Of a DNA stretch of 64,000 nt, positions 55,869 to 63,928 are shown piece after piece. The notes under the pieces are model-generated. The model saw only the letters and a program-made list of their open reading frames with translations. It did no database searches and was not told the DNA's origin. The DNA is taken from contig NZ_JODL01000025.1 of assembly GCF_000718985.1 (NCBI RefSeq), forward strand, positions 7,035 to 71,034. Direction: 5' to 3'. The DNA is from Streptomyces megasporus. Its GTDB lineage: Bacteria > Actinomycetota > Actinomycetes > Streptomycetales > Streptomycetaceae. Position 1 is the stretch's first letter. Every line of letters begins with the position of its first letter. Both the position numbers and the translations under genes were made by a program.

Positions 55869-56588
55869 ATGGCAGAACTCGTCTACCCACCCGTCATCGG
55901 CGCCGCCCGCACCTTCTTCAAGGCGCTCGACCTCCGCTTCGACATCGAGGGCACCGAGCACATCCCGCGGCGCGGCGGCGCCGTGCTGGCCAGCAATCAC
56001 ATCGGCTACCTGGACTTCGTCTTCGCCGGTCTGGCCGCCCGGCCCGCCAAGCGGCTGGTGCGCTTCATGGCGAAGGAGTCGGTCTTCCGGCACAAGGTGT
56101 CCGGTCCGCTGATGCGCGCCATGAAGCACATCCCGGTGGATCGCTCCCAGGGGGAGCACGCCTACCGCCACGCGCTGAACTCCCTGCGGTCCGGCGAGAT
56201 CGTCGGCATCTTCCCCGAGGCGACGATCTCCCAGTCGTTCACCCTGAAGAAGTTCAAGACGGGCGCGGCCCGGATGGCGCAGGAGGCGGGGGTCCCGCTG
56301 CTGCCCGTCGCGCTGTGGGGCACGCAGCGGCTGTGGACCAAGGGGCACAAGCGGGACTTCGGCCGCAACCACTTCCCGATCACCATCCGGGTGGGCGAGC
56401 CGATCCTGGCCGCCGCGGGCGAGTCGGTGGCCCACGTGACCGAGCGGCTGCGCGAGCGCATCCAGGAGTTGTTGGAGGCGGCACAGCGGGCGTACCCGGT
56501 GCGTCCCAAGGGAGCGGACGACACCTGGTGGATGCCCGCCCACCTGGGCGGCACCGCCCCTGCCCCGGCCGAGGTCGGAGCGCGGTGA
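55869..56588 (+). CDS. 1-acyl-sn-glycerol-3-phosphate acyltransferase (PlsC family)
   Basis: A 239-residue acyltransferase. Motif I is NHIGYLD (the His-x4-Asp catalytic pair, about 43-49), motif III is FPEATIS (FPEGT-like, with Ala for Gly) and motif IV is VPLLPVAL. It transfers an acyl chain to lysophosphatidate or a similar lysolipid at the inner membrane face. There is no clear transmembrane helix. The last residues are variable. It is monocistronic, with a dyad in the promoter and strong hairpins after it. Confidence 0.92.
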   Translation: MAELVYPPVIGAARTFFKALDLRFDIEGTEHIPRRGGAVLASNHIGYLDFVFAGLAARPAKRLVRFMAKESVFRHKVSGPLMRAMKHIPVDRSQGEHAYRHALNSLRSGEIVGIFPEATISQSFTLKKFKTGAARMAQEAGVPLLPVALWGTQRLWTKGHKRDFGRNHFPITIRVGEPILAAAGESVAHVTERLRERIQELLEAAQRAYPVRPKGADDTWWMPAHLGGTAPAPAEVGAR

Positions 56589-56613
56589 CGGTCCGTCCGC
56601 ACGCTCACACCCC

Positions 56614-56658
56614 GGCGGGCCGCCGACCGGCCGAGGCCTGAACGGTCGGCGGCCCGCC
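56614..56658. terminator. Bidirectional hairpin terminator
   Basis: A perfect 16-bp stem (56614-56629 with 56643-56658) with a 13-nt loop between the convergent plsC and threonine aldolase genes. Confidence 0.85.
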
Positions 56659-56686
56659 GCGGGGCGGCGTAGCGCGCCGGAACGTC

Positions 56687-56716
56687 GTCCGCCCCGGCGG
56701 GCCGGCCGGGGCGGAC
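56687..56716. terminator. Second hairpin terminator
   Basis: A perfect 11-bp stem (56687-56697 with 56706-56716) with an 8-nt loop, followed by TTT on +. It backs up the preceding hairpin. Confidence 0.75.
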
Positions 56717-56768
56717 GGTCTTTCCCACCGCCGCGCCCCACCGCGTCACGCTCCGCCCCCCGGGGGGC

Positions 56769-57884
56769 CTATCGGGCCATCTCCTCCCGCAGAGCGGCGA
56801 CGAAACCGTCCACGTCCTCCTCGGTGGTGTCGAAGGAGCACATCCAGCGCACGTCGCCGGCCGCCTCGTCCCAGAAGTAGAAGCGGTAGCGCTTGCGCAG
56901 CCGCTCGCTCACGTCGTGCGGGAGCCGGGCGAAGACGGCGTTGGCCTGGACGGGGTGGAGGATCTCCACGCCGTCCACGGTGCGCACGCCCTCGGCCAGC
57001 CGCCGCGCCATGGCGTTGGCGTGGGAGGCGCTGCGCAGCCACAGGTCGCCGGCGAGGAGCGCCTCGAACTGCGCCGAGACGAACCGCATCTTGGAGGCGA
57101 GCTGCATCGACAGCTTGCGCAGGTGCTTCATGGCGCGCACCGCGCCGGGGTTCAGCACCACGACGGCCTCGCCGAAGAGCATGCCGTTCTTGGTGCCGCC
57201 GAAGGACAGCACGTCCACGCCCGCGTCCGTGGTGAACTCCCGCATGGGCACCCCGAGCGAGGCGGCGGCGTTGGCGATGCGGGCGCCGTCGAGGTGGACC
57301 TTCATGCCGCGCTCGTGGGCGTGCTCGCAGATCGCTCGGATCTCCTCCGGGGTGTAGACGGTGCCCAGTTCGGTGTTCTGGGTGATGGAGACCACCTGCG
57401 GCATCGCCCGGTGCTCGTCGTCCCAGCCGTACGCCTCCCGCTCGATCGACTCGGTGGTCAGCTTGCCGTGTTCGGCGGGCACGGTGAGCAGCTTCAACCC
57501 GCCGACGCGCTCGGGCGCACCGCACTCGTCCACGTTGACGTGGGCGCTGTCGGCGCAGATCACCGCCCCCCAGCGGTCGGTGAGCGCCTGGAGGGCGACG
57601 ACGTTGGCGCCGGTGCCGTTGAAGACCGGGAAGACCTCCGCCTCGGGCCCGAGGTGCGCGCGGAAGACCTCCTGGAGGTGGGCGGTGTACTCGTCGCCCC
57701 CGTAGGCGGTCTGGTGGCCGCCGTTGGCGAGGGCGAGCGCCGCCAGGATCTCCGGGTGCGCGCCCGCGTAGTTGTCGCTGGCGAAGCCGCGCACCCCGGG
57801 GTCGTGGCGACGCCGGGCGTCCGTCGCCGGGGGTGCCGTCGGCGTCTCGGTCGGGTGGTCCTCTACGGTTGCGGGGTCAGCCAC
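56769..57884 (-). CDS. Threonine aldolase-family (beta-eliminating lyase) protein
   Basis: A 371-residue PLP enzyme of fold type I. FASDNYAGAHPEIL opens the fold, NGTGANVVAL binds the cofactor phosphate, HLDGARIANAA contains the Asp that contacts the pyridine nitrogen, and FGGTKNGM carries the Schiff-base lysine. Low-specificity L-threonine aldolases split threonine into glycine and acetaldehyde. The GTG at 57884 overlaps the preceding SDR by 22 nt, and the first 30 residues are not conserved. It is the last gene of the DUF6421 operon, so its true substrate may differ. Confidence 0.9.
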   Translation of the reverse strand: MADPATVEDHPTETPTAPPATDARRRHDPGVRGFASDNYAGAHPEILAALALANGGHQTAYGGDEYTAHLQEVFRAHLGPEAEVFPVFNGTGANVVALQALTDRWGAVICADSAHVNVDECGAPERVGGLKLLTVPAEHGKLTTESIEREAYGWDDEHRAMPQVVSITQNTELGTVYTPEEIRAICEHAHERGMKVHLDGARIANAAASLGVPMREFTTDAGVDVLSFGGTKNGMLFGEAVVVLNPGAVRAMKHLRKLSMQLASKMRFVSAQFEALLAGDLWLRSASHANAMARRLAEGVRTVDGVEILHPVQANAVFARLPHDVSERLRKRYRFYFWDEAAGDVRWMCSFDTTEEDVDGFVAALREEMAR

Positions 57885-58711
57885 AGGCGGTGTCCGTTCA
57901 CTTCCTCGGCGGGCTTGTCCCAGACGTCGGTGATGGCCTCGGCCAGCTCCCTGACGTCGGTGAAGCCCGCGAACTTGGCGTTCGGGCGCTCGGCGCGCAT
58001 CGCGTCGTCGACCAGCGCCTTGACCACCAGGATGGCAGCCGCGGCCGGCGGCCCGGCGTCCGACCCCTTGCCGGCCTTGCGGAAGGAGTCGGCCAGCGCC
58101 AGGGTCCAGGCCTCGGCCGCGGCCTTGGCCGCGGCGTAGGCGGCGTTGCCCGCGGTGGGCTTGGTGGCGCCGGCGGCGCTGACCAGCACGTAGCGGCCCT
58201 TGCCGCTGCGGCGCAGCGCGCCCTCGAAGGCCAGGGAGGTGTGCTGGACGGTGCGGACCAGCAGCTTCTCCAGCAGGTCCCAGTGGGAGAGGTCGGTCTC
58301 GGCGAAGGCCGCCGAGCCGCGCCAGCCGCCCACCAGGTGCACCAGTCCGTCGATCCGCCCGTACTCCTTCTCGGTGCGGGTGGCCCACTCGCGGGTGGCG
58401 TCCGGGTCGAGCAGGTCGATGATGTCGCCGGTGACGGTGGCGCCGCCGTGCGCGAAGCGGGCCCTGTCCACGGCGGCGGCCAGCCGCTCGGCGTCGTAGT
58501 CGGCGGCCACGACCGTGGCTCCCCTCTCGGCCAGGCGCAGCAGCGCGGCCTGTCCGGCCGTGCCCGCCGCGCCGGCCACGGCGACGACGGCTCCCTCCAG
58601 GGGGCCTCCGTTTCCGTTGCCGCCTGTGAAACTGCTGGTCATGGTGGTCGCCCCTCTGGTGTTCTCGACGGTCCCGGCGGTTCCGGTGTTCCCCGTGACC
58701 TCGGTGCTCAC
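57863..58711 (-). CDS. Atypical SDR of the DUF6421 operon
   Basis: A 282-residue SDR-like protein. Its glycine motif is altered (AGAAGTAG, where TGxxxGxG is expected), and in VSAAGATKP to YAAAKAA the usual catalytic Ser position appears to be Ala while Tyr and Lys remain. It may therefore bind a nucleotide without standard dehydrogenase activity. GTG 58711 overlaps the DUF6421 stop as GTGA, so the two are translationally coupled, and its own 3' end overlaps the threonine aldolase start. The role within the operon is unknown. Confidence 0.85.
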   Translation of the reverse strand: MSTEVTGNTGTAGTVENTRGATTMTSSFTGGNGNGGPLEGAVVAVAGAAGTAGQAALLRLAERGATVVAADYDAERLAAAVDRARFAHGGATVTGDIIDLLDPDATREWATRTEKEYGRIDGLVHLVGGWRGSAAFAETDLSHWDLLEKLLVRTVQHTSLAFEGALRRSGKGRYVLVSAAGATKPTAGNAAYAAAKAAAEAWTLALADSFRKAGKGSDAGPPAAAAILVVKALVDDAMRAERPNAKFAGFTDVRELAEAITDVWDKPAEEVNGHRLWLTPQP

Positions 58712-60120
58712 GCCGCTACCGGGGTGACGGACTCGGCGGTGATGCCCTTCGTCGAGGCGATCACGTTCCGCAGCTTCTTGGCGAGGGCCTCGTAGAACAT
58801 GCTCAGCGGGAACTCGTCCGGGAGCACCTCGTCCACCAGTTTCCGCGGCGGGAGATCGAGGTCCAGGGCGTCGGGGCCCTTGGCCCAGGTCGAGCCGGGG
58901 TGGGGGGCGAGGTAGGTCGACACCAGTTCGTACGCCTTGAACCAGTGGACCAGCTTCGGACGGTCGATGCCCTCCCGATAGAGGGTCTCGATCTCCTCGC
59001 GCAGGCGCGCGGTCACCTCGCGGGCCCGCTGCCAGTCGATGGAGAGCTTGTTGTCCGTCCAGCGCAGGGCATCGTGCTTGTGGAGGTAGGCGAAGAGCAG
59101 TTGGCCGCCCAGCCCGTCGTAGTTGCGGTTGCGCTCACCGGTGACGGGGAAGCGGAACAGGCGCTCCAGGAGGACGGCGTACTGCACGTCGCGGCCTTGG
59201 GGGTAGCCGTCCGCCTCCAGCTTCACGGCCTCGTGGAAGGCGGTGAGGTCGCAGCGGAGCTCCTCGATGCCGTACATCCAGAACGGCTGGCGCTGCTTGA
59301 TCATGAACGGGTCGAAGGGCAGGTCGCCGTGGCTGTGGGTGCGGTCGTGGACCATGTCCCACAGCACGAAGGTCTGCTGGGCGCGGTGCTGGTCGGTCAG
59401 CAGGCCGCGGGCCTCCTCGGGCAGTTCCAGCTTGGTGACCTCGCAGGCGGCGTCGATGACGCGGCGGAAGCGGGCGGCCTCGCGGTCGCAGAAGATGCCG
59501 CCCCAGGTGAACCGCTCGGGTGCCTCGCGCACGGCGACGGTCTCGGGGAAGAGGACGGCGGAGTGGGTGTCGTAGCCGCTGGTGAAGTCCTCGAAGGTGA
59601 TGCCGAGGAAGAGCGGGTTGTCGTAACGGGTGCGTTCCAGTCCGGCCAGCCACTCCGGCCAGACCACGCGCAGGACGACGGCCTCCAGGTTGCGGTCGGG
59701 GTTGCCGTTCTGCGTGTACATGGGGAAGACGACGAGATGCTGGAGGCCGTCGACGCGCCGGGAGGCGGGCTGGAAGGCCATCAGGGAGTCCAGGAAGTCG
59801 GGGACCGCGAACCCGCTCTCGGCCCAGCGGCGCAGGTCGGCCACCAGCGCGCGGTGGTACTCCTCGTTGTGCGGCAGCAGCGGGGCGAGTTCCTCGACGG
59901 CGGCCACGACGCGGTCGAGGTGTCGCTCGACCTGGGACCGGGAGGGGGCGCCCTCGGCGTCGAAGTCGATGGAGCCGTCCTTGGACTGGGCCGGCCGAAT
60001 GGCCTCGACGGCCTCCTTGAGCACCGCCCAGGCCGGGTGGTCCACGACGCGGTCGGCAGATCGATCGCCGGCGGGCAGAGCACCACCCGCCGTCGCTGCG
60101 GGCGAAAGGATTTCCGTCAT
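58708..60120 (-). CDS. DUF6421-family protein, first gene of a three-gene operon
   Basis: A 470-residue soluble protein that I recognise as DUF6421, a family of actinobacteria with no known function. QSKDGSIDFDAEG lies near 45-57, MYTQNGNPDRNLEAVVLR near 134-151, and a very His/Asp-rich stretch, HDRTHSHGD (258-266), precedes LPFDPFMIKQRQPFWMYG and EELRCDLTAFHEA. That stretch looks like a metal site, so an oxygenase- or hydrolase-like metalloenzyme is possible. ATG 60120 follows AAGGGG by 5 nt; an in-frame GTG at 60123 is less likely. It is coupled to an SDR and a threonine-aldolase-like gene. Confidence 0.85.
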   Translation of the reverse strand: MTEILSPAATAGGALPAGDRSADRVVDHPAWAVLKEAVEAIRPAQSKDGSIDFDAEGAPSRSQVERHLDRVVAAVEELAPLLPHNEEYHRALVADLRRWAESGFAVPDFLDSLMAFQPASRRVDGLQHLVVFPMYTQNGNPDRNLEAVVLRVVWPEWLAGLERTRYDNPLFLGITFEDFTSGYDTHSAVLFPETVAVREAPERFTWGGIFCDREAARFRRVIDAACEVTKLELPEEARGLLTDQHRAQQTFVLWDMVHDRTHSHGDLPFDPFMIKQRQPFWMYGIEELRCDLTAFHEAVKLEADGYPQGRDVQYAVLLERLFRFPVTGERNRNYDGLGGQLLFAYLHKHDALRWTDNKLSIDWQRAREVTARLREEIETLYREGIDRPKLVHWFKAYELVSTYLAPHPGSTWAKGPDALDLDLPPRKLVDEVLPDEFPLSMFYEALAKKLRNVIASTKGITAESVTPVAA

Positions 60121-60462
60121 CACTACCCCTTCACAGGAGAAACTCTTGCCACAGCACCGTAGCTGCGGAGACTTCCCTGATCAACCCGAGACCAAGGAAA
60201 TCCTTCGGCAACCTTTCGTCAACACCGATGTTTTTCCTGTTTTTGGCGTCTGAAACAGAAGACATGATTGCGGAAAGTGGGACAGAGCGAGCCTTCGAGG
60301 AGGCTGCCTCACCCCGACCTCACCCCGGCCTCACCCCGGCCTCGCCCCGATCCCGAACCGACCGACCCCGGCACGCCGTCGGCGGTCGCGCACGGCTAAC
60401 CTTGCCGCCCGTAGCACACCGTCCGTCCCGCCGTCGGCGCCGCAGGAAAGCGAGAACGTGCC
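60121..60462. other. Divergent intergenic region with 11-bp repeats
   Basis: About 342 nt between DUF6421 and the glycerophosphodiesterase. A relatively AT-rich part (60175-60280) probably holds the DUF6421 promoter. Four copies of an 11-bp unit CCTCACCCCGG (60307-60350) follow. No gene is seen. Confidence 0.5.
60307..60350. repeat. Four 11-bp tandem repeats
   Basis: CCTCACCCCGA, two copies of CCTCACCCCGG, then CCTCGCCCCGA, in direct head-to-tail order in a non-coding spacer. Confidence 0.85.
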
Positions 60463-61146
60463 GTGTCACTGCTCACCGTCGGGCACCGCGGAGTGATGGG
60501 TGTCGAGCCGGAGAACACCCTGCGCTCCTTCGTCCGCGCCGACCGCGAAGGCTTCGACGTCATCGAGCTGGACCTCCACCTGAGCCGGGACGGCGCACTG
60601 GTGGTGATGCACGACGCGGACGTGGACCGCACCACCGACGGGTCCGGCCCGGTGGCCGGGATGACCCTGGCCGAGCTGCGCGAACTGGACGCGGGCCAGG
60701 GCGAGCGGATTCCGGTCTTCGAGGAGGTCGTGGACGCGGTCTCCGCACCACTCCAGGCGGAGATCAAGGACCGCGCCGCGGCCCGGGTGCTCGCCGAGAC
60801 CATCGAACGGCGCGGGCTCCACGACCGCGTCACCGTGATCTCGTTCCACGACGAGGCCCTGCGCGAGACCCGCAAGCTGCTCCCGGAGATCCCCATCGCG
60901 CTGGTCACCGGCAGGTCCACTCCCACCGCCCCCGAGCGCGCCCTGGAGCTGGGCGCCGGGATGGTCTCCTGTGAGCTGAGGCGACTGGACGAGGAGGTCG
61001 TCCGGCGCTGTCACGCGGCGGACGTCAGGGTGATCTCCTGGACGGTCAACACCGAGCAGGACGTGGCCCGCGTCCGCGAACTGGGCCTGGACGGGGTGGT
61101 CACCGACCTGCCCGCCGTCCGCCGGGCGGTCAGCGAAGCGGCTTGA
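60463..61146 (+). CDS. Glycerophosphodiester phosphodiesterase
   Basis: A 227-residue GDPD-family TIM barrel without signal peptide, thus cytoplasmic. Motifs are LLTVGHRGVMGVEPENTL (catalytic His), VIELDLHLSRDGALVVMHD (metal Glu-Asp and the second His) and LQAEIKDR. It hydrolyses glycerophosphodiesters to glycerol-3-phosphate and an alcohol. The start is GTG 60463. Its last 17 nt overlap the convergent GNAT gene, so there is no terminator in between. Confidence 0.93.
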   Translation: MSLLTVGHRGVMGVEPENTLRSFVRADREGFDVIELDLHLSRDGALVVMHDADVDRTTDGSGPVAGMTLAELRELDAGQGERIPVFEEVVDAVSAPLQAEIKDRAAARVLAETIERRGLHDRVTVISFHDEALRETRKLLPEIPIALVTGRSTPTAPERALELGAGMVSCELRRLDEEVVRRCHAADVRVISWTVNTEQDVARVRELGLDGVVTDLPAVRRAVSEAA

Positions 61147-61720
61147 CCAGCAGCTCGAACTCCAGGTCGGGGCGGCGCGGGATGCCGAAGCGCTCGTCGC
61201 CGTACGGGAAGGGGCTCCTCTTCCCGGTGCGGACGTAGCCGCGGCGCTCGTACCAGGCGATCAGGTCGTCCCGGGCGGTGATCACGGTCATGTGCATCTC
61301 CCGGGCGCCCCACTCGACCCGGACCAGCCGCTCGGCCTCCGCCAGCACGGCCTTGCCCAGTCCCCCGCCCTGGAGGGTGGGCCGGACGGCGAACATCCCG
61401 AAGTAGGCGACGGGCTCCCCCGCCTCGCCCGTCCTGCGCTCCAGTTGGCAGCAGGCGGCCGGCCTCCCGTCCCGCTCGGCCACGAGGATCAGGCTGTCGG
61501 GTGTCCTGATGATCTCGGCGACGCCCTCGGGGTCCGTGCGCTGCCCGTCCAACAGGTCCGCCTCGGTCGTCCAGCCCGCCCGGCTGGTCTCCCCCCGGTA
61601 GGCCGACTCCACCAGGGCGACCAGTGCGGGGACGTCGTCCTCGGCGGCGGTCCGGAAGCGGAGGTCCCCGGCGGGGACGTCCGCGGGCTCCTGGGCGTTC
61701 ACGGTGATCGGGACGTTCAT
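61130..61720 (-). CDS. GNAT-family N-acetyltransferase
   Basis: A 196-residue acetyltransferase. LRFRTAAEDDVPALVALVESAYRG is the N-terminal fold start and VRPTLQGGGLGKAVLAEAE the acetyl-CoA-binding motif A; motif B follows at AWYERRGYVRTG. It transfers an acetyl group to an unknown amine. Its 3' end overlaps the glycerophosphodiesterase gene by 17 nt (tail to tail). It is divergent from the VOC gene. Confidence 0.92.
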   Translation of the reverse strand: MNVPITVNAQEPADVPAGDLRFRTAAEDDVPALVALVESAYRGETSRAGWTTEADLLDGQRTDPEGVAEIIRTPDSLILVAERDGRPAACCQLERRTGEAGEPVAYFGMFAVRPTLQGGGLGKAVLAEAERLVRVEWGAREMHMTVITARDDLIAWYERRGYVRTGKRSPFPYGDERFGIPRRPDLEFELLVKPLR

Positions 61721-61785
61721 GGCACCGAGCCTAATCGGCCCCGTGCCACACCTGTCCGGCGGGCCGACGACGTTAGGCTCCGCTC

Positions 61786-62178
61786 ATGGTGCACGTACTG
61801 AGCAGTCGGATGCTGCTGCGCCCCACCGATCCGGAACGTTCCCGGGCCTTCTACGGCGACGTGCTGGGCCTGGCCGTCTACCGGGAGTTCGGCACCGGGC
61901 CGGAGCGCGGAACCGTCTACTTCCTCGGCGGCGGTTTCCTGGAGGTCTCCGGTCGCTCCGAGGAACCCCCCTCCCCCGGTCTGCGGCTGTGGTTGCAGGT
62001 CGCCGACGTCGCCGAGGCCCACCGGGAGCTGGCCGCCCGCGGGGTGGAGGTGCTGCGGGAGCCGAAGCGGGAGCCGTGGGGGCTGGTGGAGATGTGGATC
62101 GCCGATCCGGACGGGGTGCGGATCGTCCTCGTCGAGGTCCCCGAGGACCACCCCCTGCGCCACCGACCCGGCATCTGA
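61786..62178 (+). CDS. VOC (glyoxalase/bleomycin-resistance fold) protein
   Basis: A 130-residue vicinal-oxygen-chelate protein made of two beta-alpha-beta3 modules. SSRMLLRPTDPERSRAFYGDVLGL starts module one and LWLQVADVAEAHRELAARGV module two; WGLVEMWIADPDGVRIVLVE supplies the usual Glu metal ligand. The substrate may be a small electrophile or antibiotic, but nothing here decides it. It is the first of three genes in the same direction at the window end. Confidence 0.9.
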   Translation: MVHVLSSRMLLRPTDPERSRAFYGDVLGLAVYREFGTGPERGTVYFLGGGFLEVSGRSEEPPSPGLRLWLQVADVAEAHRELAARGVEVLREPKREPWGLVEMWIADPDGVRIVLVEVPEDHPLRHRPGI

Positions 62179-62305
62179 GCGCCCCCGGCACCCTCGCACC
62201 CCGGTCGCGCTCCTCGGTGCCTCCACGCGCCCCCGTGGACGGGCGCGTCGGTGGGCATCCTTCCCGCGGAAAGCCGGTCGGGGGCGGTCGGTCGGGGGAG
62301 GCGCG

Positions 62306-62872
62306 GTGCACGGACCGGAACTGGTCGGCTGGCTGCTGGTGGCCCTGTGCGCGAGCGCGGGCGCTTACTGTCTGCTACGGATGCGCGACGGCACGCCCGA
62401 GCAGCGGCGGACGGACGCGGGCGAGGCGTTCATGGGGTTCGGGATGGCCGTGATGGCGCTGCCCGCGTCGGTGGTGGAGCCGCTGCCGCCGCCGGTCTTC
62501 GCCGTGGTCTTCAGCGCCGCGGCGGTGCGCGAGCTGGTGCTGGTCCGGCACGCCCCGACACACCACCTCCACCACGCCGTCGGCGCCCTCGCCATGGTCC
62601 ACATGGCGCTCGTCATGGCGGCGCCGGGCGGGCCGGGCGGGCACCACGCCGTCCCGGCCGGAGCGTCCGCGCTGACGGGGGCGCTGCTGGTCTACTTCGT
62701 CGGGTACGTGCTGTGGACGGGCACCCGGCTGGCCCCGGTGGGCGCGGGCTGCCCCGCCGGCGCCTCGGGCGGTGGTGGCACCGTGAGGGGCCTGCTGCGG
62801 GCCCCGGAGGTGGCGGTGGCCTGCCGCCTGTCGATGGGCCTGGGAATGCTCGCGATGCTCCTCGCCATGTGA
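62306..62872 (+). CDS. DUF5134 membrane protein
   Basis: A 188-residue membrane protein with about five hydrophobic segments. AFMGFGMAVMALP and a His-rich helix HHLHHAVGALAMVHMAL are typical of DUF5134, and the C-terminus MGLGMLAMLLAM matches. The clustered histidines in the membrane suggest metal or heme contact. GGGGGAGGCGC lies before GTG 62306. It precedes an M56 peptidase gene by 96 nt; such genes often travel with membrane stress functions. Confidence 0.8.
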   Translation: MHGPELVGWLLVALCASAGAYCLLRMRDGTPEQRRTDAGEAFMGFGMAVMALPASVVEPLPPPVFAVVFSAAAVRELVLVRHAPTHHLHHAVGALAMVHMALVMAAPGGPGGHHAVPAGASALTGALLVYFVGYVLWTGTRLAPVGAGCPAGASGGGGTVRGLLRAPEVAVACRLSMGLGMLAMLLAM

Positions 62873-62968
62873 CGTCGGCGCGCGCCGGCGTCCGCGTTCC
62901 ATGAGGCGTGCGTCACTTCCCCGTCCGGCCCGGACACCGGGTGACCGCGGGCTCATAGGCTGTGACCC

Positions 62969-63910
62969 ATGATGGTCGCGCTCGCACTGATCGTCCTGGG
63001 CGCACTGATCGCGGCGACGGCGCCGCGCGTGCTGGCCCGTGGTTCCTGGCCGGACCGTGAGCCCGTGTTGGCGTTGTGGGTGTGGCAGTGCGCGGTGGTC
63101 GCCGTGCTGCTGTGCTGTGTACTGGCCATGGCCCTGTCCGGGGCCGCCGCCTGGCAGGCCGTGCGCGGGCACGTCTTCGCACCCGCCCCCAGCCAGGTCG
63201 TCGAGGCGTACGGACTGAGCGCGTTCGGGGAGTCCTGGCCCGCGGTGGTGGCGGTGGTGCTCGCCTGCGGCGGCCTCTGGACCGCCGCGATGCTCACCCG
63301 GGAGATCCGCGCCGCGCGGACCCGGCGTCGTCGACGGCGCGCCGAACTCCTCGACCGCGCCCCGACGCTGCCGGGCGAGAAACCCGCTTCCGGCGAGCGG
63401 CTGGTGGTCCTGGAGAGCGAGCGCCCGGACGCCTGGTGGCTGCCCGGCAGCACTCCCCGACTGGTGGTCACCACCGCGGCGCTGCGGCGGCTCGGGGGGC
63501 AGGAGCTCGACGCGATCCTCGCCCACGAGCAGGGGCACTCGCGCGCCCGTCACGACTGGCTGCTGCACTGCTCGTCCGCGCTCGCGGCGGGCTTCCCGCA
63601 GGTGCCGGTCTTCCGTGCCTTCCGGGACCAGGTGCACCGGTTGGTGGAGTTGGCGGCCGACGACGCGGCGTCGCGGCGCTGCGGTCGCCTGGCGGTGGCC
63701 CTGGCCCTGGTCGGGTTGAACGAGGAGCGCGGCGTCTTCGCCTCGTACGCGCCGCACCACGCGCAGGTTCCGCAGCGGGTCGACCGATTGTTGGCGGCCC
63801 CGGCCCGGCTGTCGGTCGTCCGACGGCTGCGGCTGACCGCGCTGGCGTCGATGATGCCGCTGGTCCCCCTGGCCGTGGCCTTCGTCCCCGGGCTCAGGGC
63901 GCTGGGCTGA
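62969..63910 (+). CDS. M56-family membrane metallopeptidase (BlaR1-like)
   Basis: A 313-residue integral membrane peptidase. N-terminal helices (VALALIVLGALIAATAP and VVAVLLCCVLAMALSG) and a third near 90-110 precede the cytoplasmic zinc site ILAHEQGHSRARHDW (HExxH, near 190-204) and the third ligand in ELAADDAASRR. Members such as BlaR1 cleave a repressor after sensing a signal; a BlaI/CopY-like partner is usual but is not visible before the window ends. An ATG at 62972 is an alternative start. Confidence 0.92.
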   Translation: MMVALALIVLGALIAATAPRVLARGSWPDREPVLALWVWQCAVVAVLLCCVLAMALSGAAAWQAVRGHVFAPAPSQVVEAYGLSAFGESWPAVVAVVLACGGLWTAAMLTREIRAARTRRRRRRAELLDRAPTLPGEKPASGERLVVLESERPDAWWLPGSTPRLVVTTAALRRLGGQELDAILAHEQGHSRARHDWLLHCSSALAAGFPQVPVFRAFRDQVHRLVELAADDAASRRCGRLAVALALVGLNEERGVFASYAPHHAQVPQRVDRLLAAPARLSVVRRLRLTALASMMPLVPLAVAFVPGLRALG

Positions 63911-63928
63911 CAGTGAGGATGTGACGTG

